Origin: Anaerolineales bacterium | GTDB taxonomy: Bacteria > Chloroflexota > Anaerolineae > Anaerolineales > UBA4823 | Length of the DNA stretch: 64,000 nt | Assembly: GCA_003105035.1 (NCBI GenBank) | Contig: PQAL01000033.1 | Coordinates: forward strand, 203,613-267,612 | Reading direction: 5' to 3' | Part shown: in pieces, positions 18,774 to 27,098 of the stretch | Position numbering within the stretch: the first letter of the stretch is position 1 | How the letters are laid out: every line of letters starts with the position of its first letter | Program-made: the position numbers and the translations under genes | Notes under the pieces: generated by a model | Database searches by the model: none | What the model was told of the DNA's origin: nothing | The model's input: only the letters and a program-made list of their open reading frames with translations

Positions 18774-20030
18774 ATGAATAATCGTCGTGTTGTACGGATC
18801 TTGCTCATTTTGTTTATCCTGCCCATATTTTTAGGGGTGGGATTTTCTGGCGGCATACTGGTGGATCACTTTTTGATAGGACCCACGGTGGCTTCCGCCC
18901 AAACGCAAACACAGTCCAATTCCCTTGACTTAATAAATCAGGCTTATCAAATCATACAAAAGAATTACGTGGACCATAGCGCCTTGCAAACAACCCAGCT
19001 TGAATATGGAGCAATCAGTGGCATGGTTGATGCGCTTGGTGATACCGGGCATAGCCGGTTCATGACGCCGGAGATGGTGAAATCGGAGAACAACTTCACC
19101 CAAGGTTCATTTGAAGGCATTGGTGCGGAGGTCACTCAAAATAGCAATGGGCAGACGGTCATCGTCGCCCCGTTTGACGGATCCCCAGCCAAGGCCGCGG
19201 GGGTTAAACCCGGCGATATTATTGTCAAAGTAGACGGTACTGATGTCTCTGGTATGAGCCTATCTGACGTGGTTAGCAAGGTGTTAGGACCAGCGGGCAG
19301 CAAGGTAACCCTCTCCTTACAGGATCCTTCCACTGGTGCTACCCGTGATGTAACGATCACGCGTGCAAAAATCACAGTAAAAAATGTCACCTGGATCATG
19401 CTACCCGGCACGACCATCGCTGATATCCGTCTTGCAGGGTTCAGCCAGGGTGTGACTGCTGATCTGCAGAAGGCATTGCAGCAGGCCCAGGCGCAGGGAG
19501 CCACGGGGATCATCCTCGACTTGCGTAATAACCCGGGTGGTCTACTTAGTGAAGCTGTTGGCGTCACCAGCCAGTTCCTGGGCAGCGGTATTGCCCTCCT
19601 GGTCAAAGATGCCCAGGGGCAGGAACAGCCCATTGCAATCAAGCCGGGTGGTGTGGCTTTGAACATCCCTATGGTCGTGCTGATTAATCAGGGAACTGCC
19701 AGCGCAGCAGAAATTGTCTCGGGGGCTTTACAGGATGCCCACCGAGCCACGATTGTCGGGGAAACAACCTTTGGAACCGGGACGGTCTTGAACGCTTTTC
19801 CCCTTTCTGACGGGTCACAAATCCTGCTGGCAACAGAAGAATGGCTTACCCCGAATGGCCGGGTGATCTGGCATAAAGGCATCGCCCCGGATGTTTCTGT
19901 AGCTCTGGCGAATACCGTTTCGCCATTTTTACCAGAAGGCGCACAAGGGACAACAGCTGCACAGCTACATAACAGCCAGGATGCACAATTATTGAAAGCG
20001 ATCGACCTGCTTTCTCAGGGGGCGAATTAA
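18774..20030 (+). CDS. S41 (C-terminal processing) peptidase homologue lacking the catalytic Lys
   Basis: A 418-residue exported protein: signal or anchor helix (residues about 7-28), PDZ domain (about 105-190) with GIGAEVTQN and GVKPGDIIVKVDG, then an S41 core with LDLRNNPGG and GTASAAEIVSGALQDAHRA. The nucleophile Ser310 is in place. The catalytic Lys normally found 25 residues later in FGKG is Thr335 (FGTGTVLN), and the supporting Gln four residues on is Leu339. By alignment with CtpA/Prc enzymes the classic Ser-Lys dyad is therefore missing. It may be inactive, use other residues, or act as a binding protein. SD GGGGTGAG precedes the ATG. It is downstream of and co-directional with the HtrA gene. 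Confidence 0.88.
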   Translation: MNNRRVVRILLILFILPIFLGVGFSGGILVDHFLIGPTVASAQTQTQSNSLDLINQAYQIIQKNYVDHSALQTTQLEYGAISGMVDALGDTGHSRFMTPEMVKSENNFTQGSFEGIGAEVTQNSNGQTVIVAPFDGSPAKAAGVKPGDIIVKVDGTDVSGMSLSDVVSKVLGPAGSKVTLSLQDPSTGATRDVTITRAKITVKNVTWIMLPGTTIADIRLAGFSQGVTADLQKALQQAQAQGATGIILDLRNNPGGLLSEAVGVTSQFLGSGIALLVKDAQGQEQPIAIKPGGVALNIPMVVLINQGTASAAEIVSGALQDAHRATIVGETTFGTGTVLNAFPLSDGSQILLATEEWLTPNGRVIWHKGIAPDVSVALANTVSPFLPEGAQGTTAAQLHNSQDAQLLKAIDLLSQGAN

Positions 20031-20080
20031 GGCGAGAAACAGCTAAGAAGTTAGATTGGTGTACCCTCCCTGGAAGTCCT

Positions 20081-20118
20081 CTCCTCCCTTCCGGGGAGGG
20101 TTGTGTTTAAGGGAGGGG
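20081..20118. repeat. Copy 1 of dispersed CCCTTCC-GGGAGGG repeat
   Basis: TCCCTTCCGGGGAGGGTTG followed by TGTTTAAGGGAGGGG, a short palindrome plus tail. Near-identical copies occur at 58317-58345 and 62171-62200. This copy lies 33 bases beyond the integrase stop codon, where an attachment site would be expected. Confidence 0.7.
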
Positions 20119-20150
20119 AAAAATATCGCAGTATTTGTTGCAATTTCGGG

Positions 20151-21374
20151 TTATTTCGGGGATATATTGAGATTTTCAGCCATATAAGGCAATACTTCGT
20201 CAATTTCGGTTGCATTTTGACCGACTGGGTGCAGTTGAGTGCAGTTTGAGTGCAGTTTTATTGGAGTGATGAGATTATCAATGAGAGTTGCAGCGTTACG
20301 TTGCTGACTGTCAGTCGAATGTGAATATGTATCGAAGGTCATGCTTATTTTTGAATGCCCCAGGATACTAGCAACCGCAGTGGCTGGGATCCCATTATTT
20401 ATCATAATAGATGCAGCCGAGTGACGGCAATCGTGAAATCTAATTCTAGGCAATCCTGGGGGCAGAAGTCGTTTGAAAACCTGAATCATGTAGCTCGCAC
20501 AAATCGGACCACCTATTTCATTCGTGAAGATCAAGTCATAGTCGATCCACTTGTTGCCGGCTGCAATTCGCATTAATCTCTGTCGCTCATAATGATCCCG
20601 CAAAACCTGGATAATCTGTTCTCCAATTGGAACAGTGCGTTTGGAAGATTTCGTCTTCAGCGGTTGGAACATAGCGGATGAGTTAGGGCTTTTACTAAGT
20701 TGCCATTCGATCCTGATGGTATGCTCAATCCAATCGAGGTTCTCCCAACGGAGACCAAGAAGTTCACTCCTGCGCATTCCTGTTGCCAGAGCCAGGTGGA
20801 ACAATGCCACCCATCTATGTCCATCCACAGCTGCAAGGAATTGACTGGCTTGATCTTCAGACAGAATCTTTCTCTTCACTTCTGACTCCTTTGGAGGATG
20901 AGCAGAAGATACAGGATTCCGAATAATTATGCCATCATCTACAGCTGCTCTGAGTGCGCTATGCATCAACTTGTGGATCTTCATCACCGTAGGTATTCCA
21001 ACATCCTGGTCTTGCAGGCGGACATATAAAACTCTCAAATGTGCTGTCTTCAAATCCTTCAGAATGATATTGCCAATATTGGGAGCAATATACATACGAC
21101 ACAGCTGGCTATAATGAGACCAAGTGGATGGCCTCATTGCACCTTTTTCAGCGACCAGCCAATCATCGAGATATCTACCAAGTTTTACTTTGGCACTGGC
21201 GTAGTTCAGTCCATCGTCGATTTGATTCTGGGTGTGCCTGATCCAATCCAGGCAAGCCTGCCGGCTTTTTGCTGTAAAACTCAACCGGTGTCCCTGCAGG
21301 GTGAATTGAACACGCCATTTTCCATTCGGCATCTGAAGTATGGTTCCCTCGTTATTGCCGCGTCTTTTCGCCAT
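20151..21374 (-). CDS. int: Tyrosine recombinase (phage-type integrase)
   Basis: A 407-residue site-specific recombinase. Residues about 1-60 form an arm-binding domain (GTILQMPNGKWRVQFTLQG), about 65-160 a SAM-like core-binding domain, about 175-390 the catalytic domain. All six active-site residues are visible: Arg in ATGMRRSELLGLRW, Lys in LKTKSSKRTVPIG, His and Arg in FHDCRHSAA, His in LGHSKISMT and the nucleophile Tyr in DTYSH. The protein should be active. It is the outermost gene of the element and is transcribed outward. Decayed relatives of its C-terminal part lie at 56.3 kb and possibly 58.2 kb. Confidence 0.95.
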   Translation of the reverse strand: MAKRRGNNEGTILQMPNGKWRVQFTLQGHRLSFTAKSRQACLDWIRHTQNQIDDGLNYASAKVKLGRYLDDWLVAEKGAMRPSTWSHYSQLCRMYIAPNIGNIILKDLKTAHLRVLYVRLQDQDVGIPTVMKIHKLMHSALRAAVDDGIIIRNPVSSAHPPKESEVKRKILSEDQASQFLAAVDGHRWVALFHLALATGMRRSELLGLRWENLDWIEHTIRIEWQLSKSPNSSAMFQPLKTKSSKRTVPIGEQIIQVLRDHYERQRLMRIAAGNKWIDYDLIFTNEIGGPICASYMIQVFKRLLPPGLPRIRFHDCRHSAASIMINNGIPATAVASILGHSKISMTFDTYSHSTDSQQRNAATLIDNLITPIKLHSNCTQLHPVGQNATEIDEVLPYMAENLNISPK

Positions 21375-21525
21375 TTCCTTTACTCCTTATTCGGTTTCAA
21401 GGAAAGGCGACCCGCATATTCAATTGGTAAGGTACAATTCCGCCTTTTGATTTTAACATGCACCGGAAACCTTGGACAGAGCGTACGAGGCGGATTTGCA
21501 GCAACCATGTCAGATATTGAAAACA

Positions 21526-21753
21526 TTATTTGCTGAAATCGTATGCAGAATAAATATTGAGTTTTATGAACGCCTCTAGATCCTCCTGTCGGACGCGGCG
21601 GGATTTGCCGATCCTTACGGTCGGAAGCGCACCCGATTGCATAAGGGCATAGCAGCAGGACCGACTTAGATGAAGTCGAAAAGAAATATCTGAAACCGTC
21701 AATAAAGGCTCAGCATTGATTTTTACATTATTGGACTGTTGATTATTTTCCAT
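21526..21753 (-). CDS. Excisionase-type helix-turn-helix protein
   Basis: A 75-residue HTH_17 protein: LLTVSDISFRLHLSRSCCYA forms the helix-turn-helix and GALPTVRIGKSRRVRQEDLE the wing. Start at 21753 is supported by AGGAG six bases upstream; an earlier in-frame ATG at 21774 lacks one. Its position directly upstream of the integrase on the same strand fits an excisionase or recombination directionality factor. Confidence 0.8.
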   Translation of the reverse strand: MENNQQSNNVKINAEPLLTVSDISFRLHLSRSCCYALMQSGALPTVRIGKSRRVRQEDLEAFIKLNIYSAYDFSK

Positions 21754-21967
21754 TCTATTCTCCTGATACCTCATTCAGCATTATTTACAATATGCACTAA
21801 TCTGTATTTCACCTGCACCATATGACCGAAAAAAGTTCAAAAAACGAAAAAAATTCGTGTGAACCACCCCACCCGCTTGCGTAACTCGACTATCAAACAT
21901 TATTGCTGCCCTCCCCCCTTGCCTGGTAGATTAATCGAGCTGCGCATATATCTCACTATAAATCGTA

Positions 21968-22186
21968 TCATTTTTGACCTTTATTATTTTCTTGTGGCTT
22001 CTCATTGGTGATTCGTCTGTCAGGACTATGAGGCCGGTACGATCGGGCAGCCTCTCCTGCTTCTCGGATGAGCTGTATCAGGTAGTCAGGCACATGACCG
22101 TCCTGTAGCTTGGTCATAAATACTTGCTTCTGGCTGGGTGTGAGATTCCTCATCTCTTCGGATAAGATAGTAAGAAGATCCAGCAT
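21968..22186 (-). CDS. Small hypothetical element protein
   Basis: A 72-residue protein beginning MLDLLTILSEEMRNLTPSQ, mostly helical, with a polar C-terminal tail (NEKPQENNKGQK). GGAG about nine bases upstream supports the ATG at 22186 rather than 22201. It overlaps the next upstream gene by about 100 bases in another frame, so one of the two may have a different end in reality. No family recognised. Confidence 0.5.
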   Translation of the reverse strand: MLDLLTILSEEMRNLTPSQKQVFMTKLQDGHVPDYLIQLIREAGEAARSYRPHSPDRRITNEKPQENNKGQK

Positions 22187-22478
22187 AGGCAATATCTCCA
22201 TTGATCACGCAGGTTAACAAATCGATCGGATCCATCCTTAATCCAAGGACCTCTAGGAATAACTCAGCTCCGTTTGGGTTCAAAAAGAAATAGAGACAAT
22301 CGATGATCGTCAACCAGCTAGATCTCGAATGATGAAGATCCAAAATAGCACGCACAACTACTACGGCCGCCAGGTGAACAAAAGGATCCACTATTGCCAG
22401 CGATGATGTTGGATCCGGTGTCGCATCTAGATCCCAATATGGATGCCTTGCTTGTGATTGTTGCTTATCCTGATTCAT
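22086..22478 (-). CDS. Small hypothetical element protein
   Basis: A 130-residue protein (MNQDKQQSQARHPYWDLDA...) with a central hydrophobic helical region (LAAVVVVRAILDLHHSRSSWL) and no known motif. The start overlaps the stop of the VRR-NUC gene by 14 bases, suggesting coupled translation. No strong SD. The last 100 bases overlap the 72-residue gene in a different frame. Function unknown. Confidence 0.45.
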   Translation of the reverse strand: MNQDKQQSQARHPYWDLDATPDPTSSLAIVDPFVHLAAVVVVRAILDLHHSRSSWLTIIDCLYFFLNPNGAELFLEVLGLRMDPIDLLTCVINGDIAYAGSSYYLIRRDEESHTQPEASIYDQATGRSCA

Positions 22479-22746
22479 CGAAAGACCCATATAACACAGC
22501 TAGTGCTTCATCGATCGAGTTGACAATAGCAACCTGGCCTTGCCAGGCTGAAATCCAGATAATCTCAGCTTCAGTCAACCGGTTTCCACGACCTGCCGGA
22601 TTTTTGATCTCCATTAAAAGGTTGTGATTATGCCAGCCGATCAGGATATCCGGGCAGCCACAACCCACGCCAGCCAGAATATGAACACTTGCTCCTGCTG
22701 CGCGTAAGGCTTTCACGATCTCGGCTTGATTAGCATCCGGTCTCAT
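22465..22746 (-). CDS. VRR-NUC domain nuclease
   Basis: A 93-residue stand-alone VRR-NUC protein. The fold's markers are visible: Glu in NQAEIVKALRAAGA, the metal-binding Asp in GCGCPDILIGWHNH, the E-x-K pair in LLMEIKN, and the C-terminal LTEAEIIWISAWQGQVAIVNS. Such small nucleases occur in phages and satellites beside replication genes and resolve branched or flap DNA. It sits directly downstream of the primase-helicase. Confidence 0.82.
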   Translation of the reverse strand: MRPDANQAEIVKALRAAGASVHILAGVGCGCPDILIGWHNHNLLMEIKNPAGRGNRLTEAEIIWISAWQGQVAIVNSIDEALAVLYGSFDESG

Positions 22747-22811
22747 GCCTCAACCAGCTTGATTTCACGAAAGTTACAGCGTTTTTCATTCAATCTCTCC
22801 ATAAAAATGGT

Positions 22812-22846
22812 CTTTTTAAATGCGAGTTTTAACTTTTAAATGCGAG
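22812..22846. repeat. Two direct repeats, period 20, near the replication gene
   Basis: TTTTAAATGCGAG occurs at 22814-22826 and again at 22834-22846. A related copy in inverted orientation (TTAAATGCGACTTTTAAAT on the minus strand) spans the primase stop codon at about 22925-22943. AT-rich sequence separates them. They could be iterons of a replication origin or an operator. Confidence 0.5.
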
Positions 22847-22940
22847 ATTTTGCCACTTTGTTAAACTTTCCCTTAAAGGAAATTTTTTTGGTAATTAATG
22901 CAAAGTGCCAAAAACTAACATTATGATTTAAAAGTCGCAT
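22836..22940 (-). CDS. Possible 34-residue protein coupled to the primase gene
   Basis: The ATG at 22938-22940 directly follows the primase stop (TAAATG), and AAGGGAG is six bases upstream of it. The peptide (MRLLNHNVSFWHFALITKKI...) is basic and ends inside the downstream TTTTAAATGCGAG repeat. No homology is recognised; it may be chance. Confidence 0.3.
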   Translation of the reverse strand: MRLLNHNVSFWHFALITKKISFKGKFNKVAKSRI

Positions 22941-25169
22941 TTAACACTCCCTTATTTTCAACCCTAAATAAGACTTGTTACCGTCCTTACCACTTAAAAA
23001 GCCATGTTCTTTTAACCGGTTGGTGACCCAGATCTTGGAATGCTTACGGAGCTCATCCTCTCCCTGCTCCTGGCACCAATTTCGCCAGGCTGTATAAAAC
23101 TTATCCTTCTCGATCGAAAAATCGGGGTGTTGCTCGCAGTTCTCGGTGATAAATTGCATCACCTGGTCCTGCTCGGTCCTGTATTCGATGGTCGCCTGTT
23201 TGACCGCCTTGGGCATCTGTAACCCATCATTCTTCCAGAATACGCATCCCAGGATAGCCCAATTTAAGATCCCCGGCATTTCTTTACCAAAGGTATCCAT
23301 GAGCTCTCCCATCGGTCGCTTTACGTCATCTGGGATCGTCACTGGAAAAGGCACCACCCGGATCCGCCTCCAGAAACCCAGATCGGTCCCCTCCACTTTC
23401 GGTTTGTGATTGCCATACAGCCATATCTTGTGGCTGGGTTCAAAAGTGAAGGGATTTGAGAATAGAAAGCGTGCGGTAACTGCATCGCCACCGGTGAGAT
23501 CCTTGGCGAGTGATTCATTGATCTTACGGCTCGCGGCGATCTCAGACGCCAACACTAATCTTGCGCCAGCCATTGCTGCAATGTGAGGATTAGCCACCGT
23601 GCCTAAGTTCCGGTTTGCCATCAGTGCGTCGATGTCGATCCGCTTGGCATAATCACCCAGTAAACGCCTGATCACCTCCGTGAACACACTTTTCCCATTT
23701 TGCCCAAGCCCGAATAAGAAAAACAGGCAATGCTCGTCGATCCGCCCGGTGAGGGTATATCCGACAGCTTTCTGTAAGAAATAAGCTGATTCCTGGTCCC
23801 CGCCAGTGAATAGATCCATGGATTTTTCCCATTCCTGGCATTGCGCTTTTGGGTCGAATTCAACATTCGAGATCTTGGTGAGCATGAGGGCTGGATCATG
23901 GGGCAACAGGTTGCCAGTGGTGAGATCGATAACCCCGTTGGCCACATTGAATAGCATCGGGTGGGTGTCCAGCTCTTCAGGTCTTACCCCCACATAAGGT
24001 TTTACACATGCCAGCATGTTTTCGATGTGAAAACGCGCCTCCGATCGGAGGGCATGTTTGGCGGTCGCCTGGCGAGTTTGATCATCTTTTGCATTATTCG
24101 CCTCAATGTAGATCGCCCGGACTGTTTCATGTGCCAGCCGGTAGATCTCAGCGGAATCGTCCACCATCCAGCGCCGGCCATCCCAGCTCAGCCATTTTTC
24201 CCAGGCAAAGCAATACCTGACCCTATCCCGGTGCATGGCTAAAAATCGTTCTGCGTTTCCCAGGTCAGTGAATGGGTATTCTGATTGCTTATTCTTAATC
24301 CACTCCACGACACCATTGATCTCATCATCTGACACAGGATGATCACCACTATCAAAACGCTCATCCCTGATGGTCTTGAGGGTAGCCCTGATCTCCTCTT
24401 CACCCATGCCGGTCTTCCGTAAGCTGCCTGCAATAGAGGTCAATGACTGATGCCTCTCCCCCTGGTTGATCACTTTTCCCAGACGAGCTGCAGCCGTCTT
24501 AGTTTGGACTGGCAATGACCTCACATGACCGTTCAATTTCGACCGGATCCAGGTTGGCAATTCGATCACTTCGGTATCGCTAGGATTCAGCTCGAATTTA
24601 TATGGATTGGTGGTGGAGCTGGGTGGCACCAGGACGTAACCCGAATTGGCACGAATATCCACTCCTTGCCCTAGAACCCCTGCCCCGGACCTGATATCGG
24701 TCCCCTCTGGGTACAAAAAGTAAAGGTGCTGACCCCGGTTTCCGGTAGCCACTGTCACCGTTTCTATGGGACCTGGATTTTCCTCCCTCATCAGATCCCA
24801 GGTATGAAAGCCGCCCGTCTCGTGATCAATGTCGAGAACAATGATTCCAGATCCGCCGGCTTTTTTATCACCGGTCCTTAGTCCCCAATTTGCATCTGGC
24901 CATCGATCATGCCATTGCTTGATCTGGTCAAGATCCGTCGTGGCTGAATAGAAGCCGTTCTCGACGAGGGGATGTTTTCCAGGACTTGTGCAGTCTGATC
25001 GGCCGCATGAGCAGTGACCGTTCATCATCCAGGTAACAGGGAAGATCGGCCAACCCCTGTTAGCATAGAACCGCAGTTTTGAAAACTTGATATCTTCCAT
25101 GCTCAGCATTGATTCGGGAGGGGTTTTATTTGAAGAACACCCCTCCAATCGATCACCAGGGAATGTCAT
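22941..25169 (-). CDS. Primase-polymerase / D5-type SF3 helicase replication protein (P4-like)
   Basis: A 742-residue replication initiator. Residues about 30-220 are a bifunctional primase-polymerase domain (WPIFPVTW, CSCGRSDCTSPGKHP zinc/Prim-Pol motif, WGLRTG, IIVLDIDHE with the metal-binding Asp pair, GNRGQHLYF). The centre is a D5_N region (CFAWEKWLSWDGRRW) and the C-terminal part a superfamily 3 helicase with Walker A GLGQNGKS and IWLYGNHKP. This set primes and unwinds DNA for autonomous replication of satellites and plasmids. Start is placed at 25169, overlapping the SSB-like gene by 17 bases; translation further upstream (to 25262) would duplicate the end of that gene in another frame and is unlikely. 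Confidence 0.9.
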   Translation of the reverse strand: MTFPGDRLEGCSSNKTPPESMLSMEDIKFSKLRFYANRGWPIFPVTWMMNGHCSCGRSDCTSPGKHPLVENGFYSATTDLDQIKQWHDRWPDANWGLRTGDKKAGGSGIIVLDIDHETGGFHTWDLMREENPGPIETVTVATGNRGQHLYFLYPEGTDIRSGAGVLGQGVDIRANSGYVLVPPSSTTNPYKFELNPSDTEVIELPTWIRSKLNGHVRSLPVQTKTAAARLGKVINQGERHQSLTSIAGSLRKTGMGEEEIRATLKTIRDERFDSGDHPVSDDEINGVVEWIKNKQSEYPFTDLGNAERFLAMHRDRVRYCFAWEKWLSWDGRRWMVDDSAEIYRLAHETVRAIYIEANNAKDDQTRQATAKHALRSEARFHIENMLACVKPYVGVRPEELDTHPMLFNVANGVIDLTTGNLLPHDPALMLTKISNVEFDPKAQCQEWEKSMDLFTGGDQESAYFLQKAVGYTLTGRIDEHCLFFLFGLGQNGKSVFTEVIRRLLGDYAKRIDIDALMANRNLGTVANPHIAAMAGARLVLASEIAASRKINESLAKDLTGGDAVTARFLFSNPFTFEPSHKIWLYGNHKPKVEGTDLGFWRRIRVVPFPVTIPDDVKRPMGELMDTFGKEMPGILNWAILGCVFWKNDGLQMPKAVKQATIEYRTEQDQVMQFITENCEQHPDFSIEKDKFYTAWRNWCQEQGEDELRKHSKIWVTNRLKEHGFLSGKDGNKSYLGLKIREC

Positions 25170-25629
25170 TATCCGGCGGTTCAGTGGGTGGAGGCGGAGT
25201 GGGTGATGGTGGGACCAAGGATGCAGCTGCAACCGATTTAGCCTTGGTGTGAGGAGCTGCAATTACATCCATGATCCGGTTAAAGTCACCACCGTCCTTC
25301 GTGTATCGTTCTACATTGACCAAAACTCTTTTATTAATCAACCTGGAGGCAAGAAAATCCGCAGCTGGATCGAATTCATTGGCTAGGGCTGCTCGAGCCC
25401 ATCGATACAATTTTGATTTTTCGCTGTAATTCGCTGAGCACCAGGCGAGCAGGTCAACACTTCCCTCGGTATATTCCAAACCTTCGATACCGTCGGTCAG
25501 CACGTGGAACATGAGTTTTATTTGTTCGCCAAAATTACCGGTCGTTTTTTCCAGACTGTTGATTGTCGCCCGGTAAGTTCCAGCTGGTATCAATAAGAAT
25601 GTTTTTTTGGGTATAGAAAAATCGCTCAT
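25153..25629 (-). CDS. Single-strand DNA-binding-like protein with SSB-type C-terminal tip
   Basis: A 158-residue protein. The first 120 residues are beta-rich (GTYRATINSLEKTTGNFGEQ, then LINKRVLVNVERYTKDGG), compatible with DUF669-like phage ssDNA-binding proteins. A Pro-rich linker (PPSPTPPPPTEPPD) leads to the terminus DNDIPW, very like the DDDIPF tip by which SSB recruits repair and replication enzymes. This suggests a functional SSB analogue acting with the primase-helicase whose gene overlaps its stop. Good SD (AAAAAGGAG). Confidence 0.65.
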   Translation of the reverse strand: MSDFSIPKKTFLLIPAGTYRATINSLEKTTGNFGEQIKLMFHVLTDGIEGLEYTEGSVDLLAWCSANYSEKSKLYRWARAALANEFDPAADFLASRLINKRVLVNVERYTKDGGDFNRIMDVIAAPHTKAKSVAAASLVPPSPTPPPPTEPPDNDIPW

Positions 25630-25819
25630 TTTGTTCTCCTTTTTCTGATTGTCTAATTTCCATTCGTTTTTGAGTTAATAAGATAGTTGTGTATTTTGTC
25701 AGTGTGTGCTCCAATTCTGGCCTTGGCGGATAACAGTTATCCGGTGAGAAACAAACGCGAATTTTCTTTTGATATTTCCAGCCGGCAACTAAGCCACCTT
25801 GCAGGTTGGTTTTTTCCAT
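25535..25819 (-). CDS. Doubtful 94-residue open frame
   Basis: The ATG at 25819 lies one base after the stop of the upstream HTH gene, which would allow coupling, but there is no SD and the last 95 bases overlap the SSB-like gene. The peptide is basic and has no recognised motif. Listed because otherwise 25630-25820 would be empty. Confidence 0.25.
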   Translation of the reverse strand: MEKTNLQGGLVAGWKYQKKIRVCFSPDNCYPPRPELEHTLTKYTTILLTQKRMEIRQSEKGEQNERFFYTQKNILIDTSWNLPGDNQQSGKNDR

Positions 25820-25820
25820 G

Positions 25821-26033
25821 CTAGGCACTAGTGTGACTTTTTCCGTATATGAGATATTCATCGTCAACATTCATGAGCCCGTAAGGTTGGAACCTGACTG
25901 ATTTTCCAAAGACAATTGCCGGCAACTCGCCTGCACGAATATGAGGGTAAATTTGTACGAAAGAGACCTGAAGGATCTCTGTAACCTGAGCCGGCCGTAG
26001 GAGCTGTTCAGGAGGAATTTGTTGATCTGACAT
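25821..26033 (-). CDS. Small HTH DNA-binding protein
   Basis: A 70-residue HTH_17-like protein: LLRPAQVTEILQVSFVQIYP followed by GELPAIVFGKSVRFQP. AGGAAG precedes the ATG at 26031-26033. It overlaps the end of the ribbon-helix-helix gene by 26 bases, so the two are coupled. Likely a copy-number, excision or early-gene regulator of the element. Confidence 0.65.
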   Translation of the reverse strand: MSDQQIPPEQLLRPAQVTEILQVSFVQIYPHIRAGELPAIVFGKSVRFQPYGLMNVDDEYLIYGKSHTSA

Positions 26034-26211
26034 TGGTAGCTTCCTGATTATCTTGCACTCTCAAAATTTCGTTAGGATCGAGAAGATTTCTTCGCAGTAG
26101 CTCATTGCGAATAAGAAGATACACTTCAGATCTGGGATCCCGTACCTCATCTCTCGCTAATTGTGCAAGAGCCTTTGCCTCGATCTCATTCAGGTAGACT
26201 GTTATTTTCAT
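26008..26211 (-). CDS. Ribbon-helix-helix-type small regulator
   Basis: A 67-residue protein beginning MKITVYLNEIEAKALAQLAR, the beta-strand-helix start typical of CopG/Arc-type regulators, followed by a second helix (SEVYLLIRNELLRRN). GAGAG lies upstream of the ATG at 26209-26211. Probably a transcriptional repressor of the element; it could also be an antitoxin, but no toxin gene is beside it. Confidence 0.6.
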   Translation of the reverse strand: MKITVYLNEIEAKALAQLARDEVRDPRSEVYLLIRNELLRRNLLDPNEILRVQDNQEATNVRSTNSS

Positions 26212-26285
26212 CGTCTCTCGCAAATAAAATCGGTCATAGTTTTTCCTATGACCGATTAAACACTGTGCGAGTACAAATTGAGTAT

Positions 26286-27098
26286 CTATTGAGTTCTAAT
26301 CGAGTTCCAATTTTGTATTATATACTCGAGCCGTTTTAGCGCTTCTGCTCGTGTTTTATATGCCAGCTTATAAAATCTTCCATCCTTCTTGATTAACCCC
26401 AATTCCACTGCTTTTTGTAAGTATCTATAGAACCTGCCCTTTGATACAACCGGATAACCATTTTCACTTCCAAATGTGCTGGATAAAAAGTCATCTATTT
26501 CTCTACCGCCGATATACGGCCTATTTACCCATTCTATGCATGCTTTTAAGTAATTATGTAATTTAAATAATGATTCTGTAGATTCCAAATTCGTATTCTC
26601 GATAGCCACAGGGTGATCATCAGCATTGCTAATAATTTCTAATTTTTGCTTATTATCTAAATCCTCATAGTTAAAACCTAAAATACTATTTCGCAAAGAT
26701 TTCCTGGCATCCGGGTAATCGTGACTAAGGTCTTTTAGTAAGGAGTTGAAAATCTCCCACAGATTTTTTTTTGGCCAACCAACTGGCTCCCAAAATGTAT
26801 ACTCTATTTTAAATCGATGATCGCTCAGTCGTTGACTAGTGACAGTGATAATCTCAGCAGTCTGTCCATTGTACGTGCATTGAATGGCAATAAGTGAATC
26901 GAAGTCAATGGAGAATTCTAAAATTTCCAAGTATTTGTTTTCATCTATTTCTTTTTGACCGTTCATGATGTCTTCGAAATTTTCTGGCTCGGTGTAGATC
27001 TTATTTGGTCGTATGCGTCCCTTCAGCCATTGCCAGAAAGGCTTAATGCTGCGCATATCTTCAAGCTCGAAACAAAATTGGGAGACCTCTACTTCCAT
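26286..27098 (-). CDS. Hypothetical protein with possible C-terminal winged helix
   Basis: A 270-residue acidic protein, start at 27098 chosen because AGGAG is four bases upstream. The last 70 residues (GGREIDDFLSSTFG ... SKGRFYRYLQKAVELGLIKK ... AYKTRAEALKRLEYI) have the rhythm of a winged helix. The rest shows no known family. Base composition is AT-richer than chromosomal neighbours. It is the last minus-strand gene of the element, divergent from the defence operon, so a regulatory role is possible but not shown. Confidence 0.6.
   Translation of the reverse strand: MEVEVSQFCFELEDMRSIKPFWQWLKGRIRPNKIYTEPENFEDIMNGQKEIDENKYLEILEFSIDFDSLIAIQCTYNGQTAEIITVTSQRLSDHRFKIEYTFWEPVGWPKKNLWEIFNSLLKDLSHDYPDARKSLRNSILGFNYEDLDNKQKLEIISNADDHPVAIENTNLESTESLFKLHNYLKACIEWVNRPYIGGREIDDFLSSTFGSENGYPVVSKGRFYRYLQKAVELGLIKKDGRFYKLAYKTRAEALKRLEYIIQNWNSIRTQ

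Noticed and set aside
22812-22846. Direct repeats as the start of a CRISPR array
   Set aside because: Only two units, 13 bases long, 7-base spacing; no further units and no cas genes.
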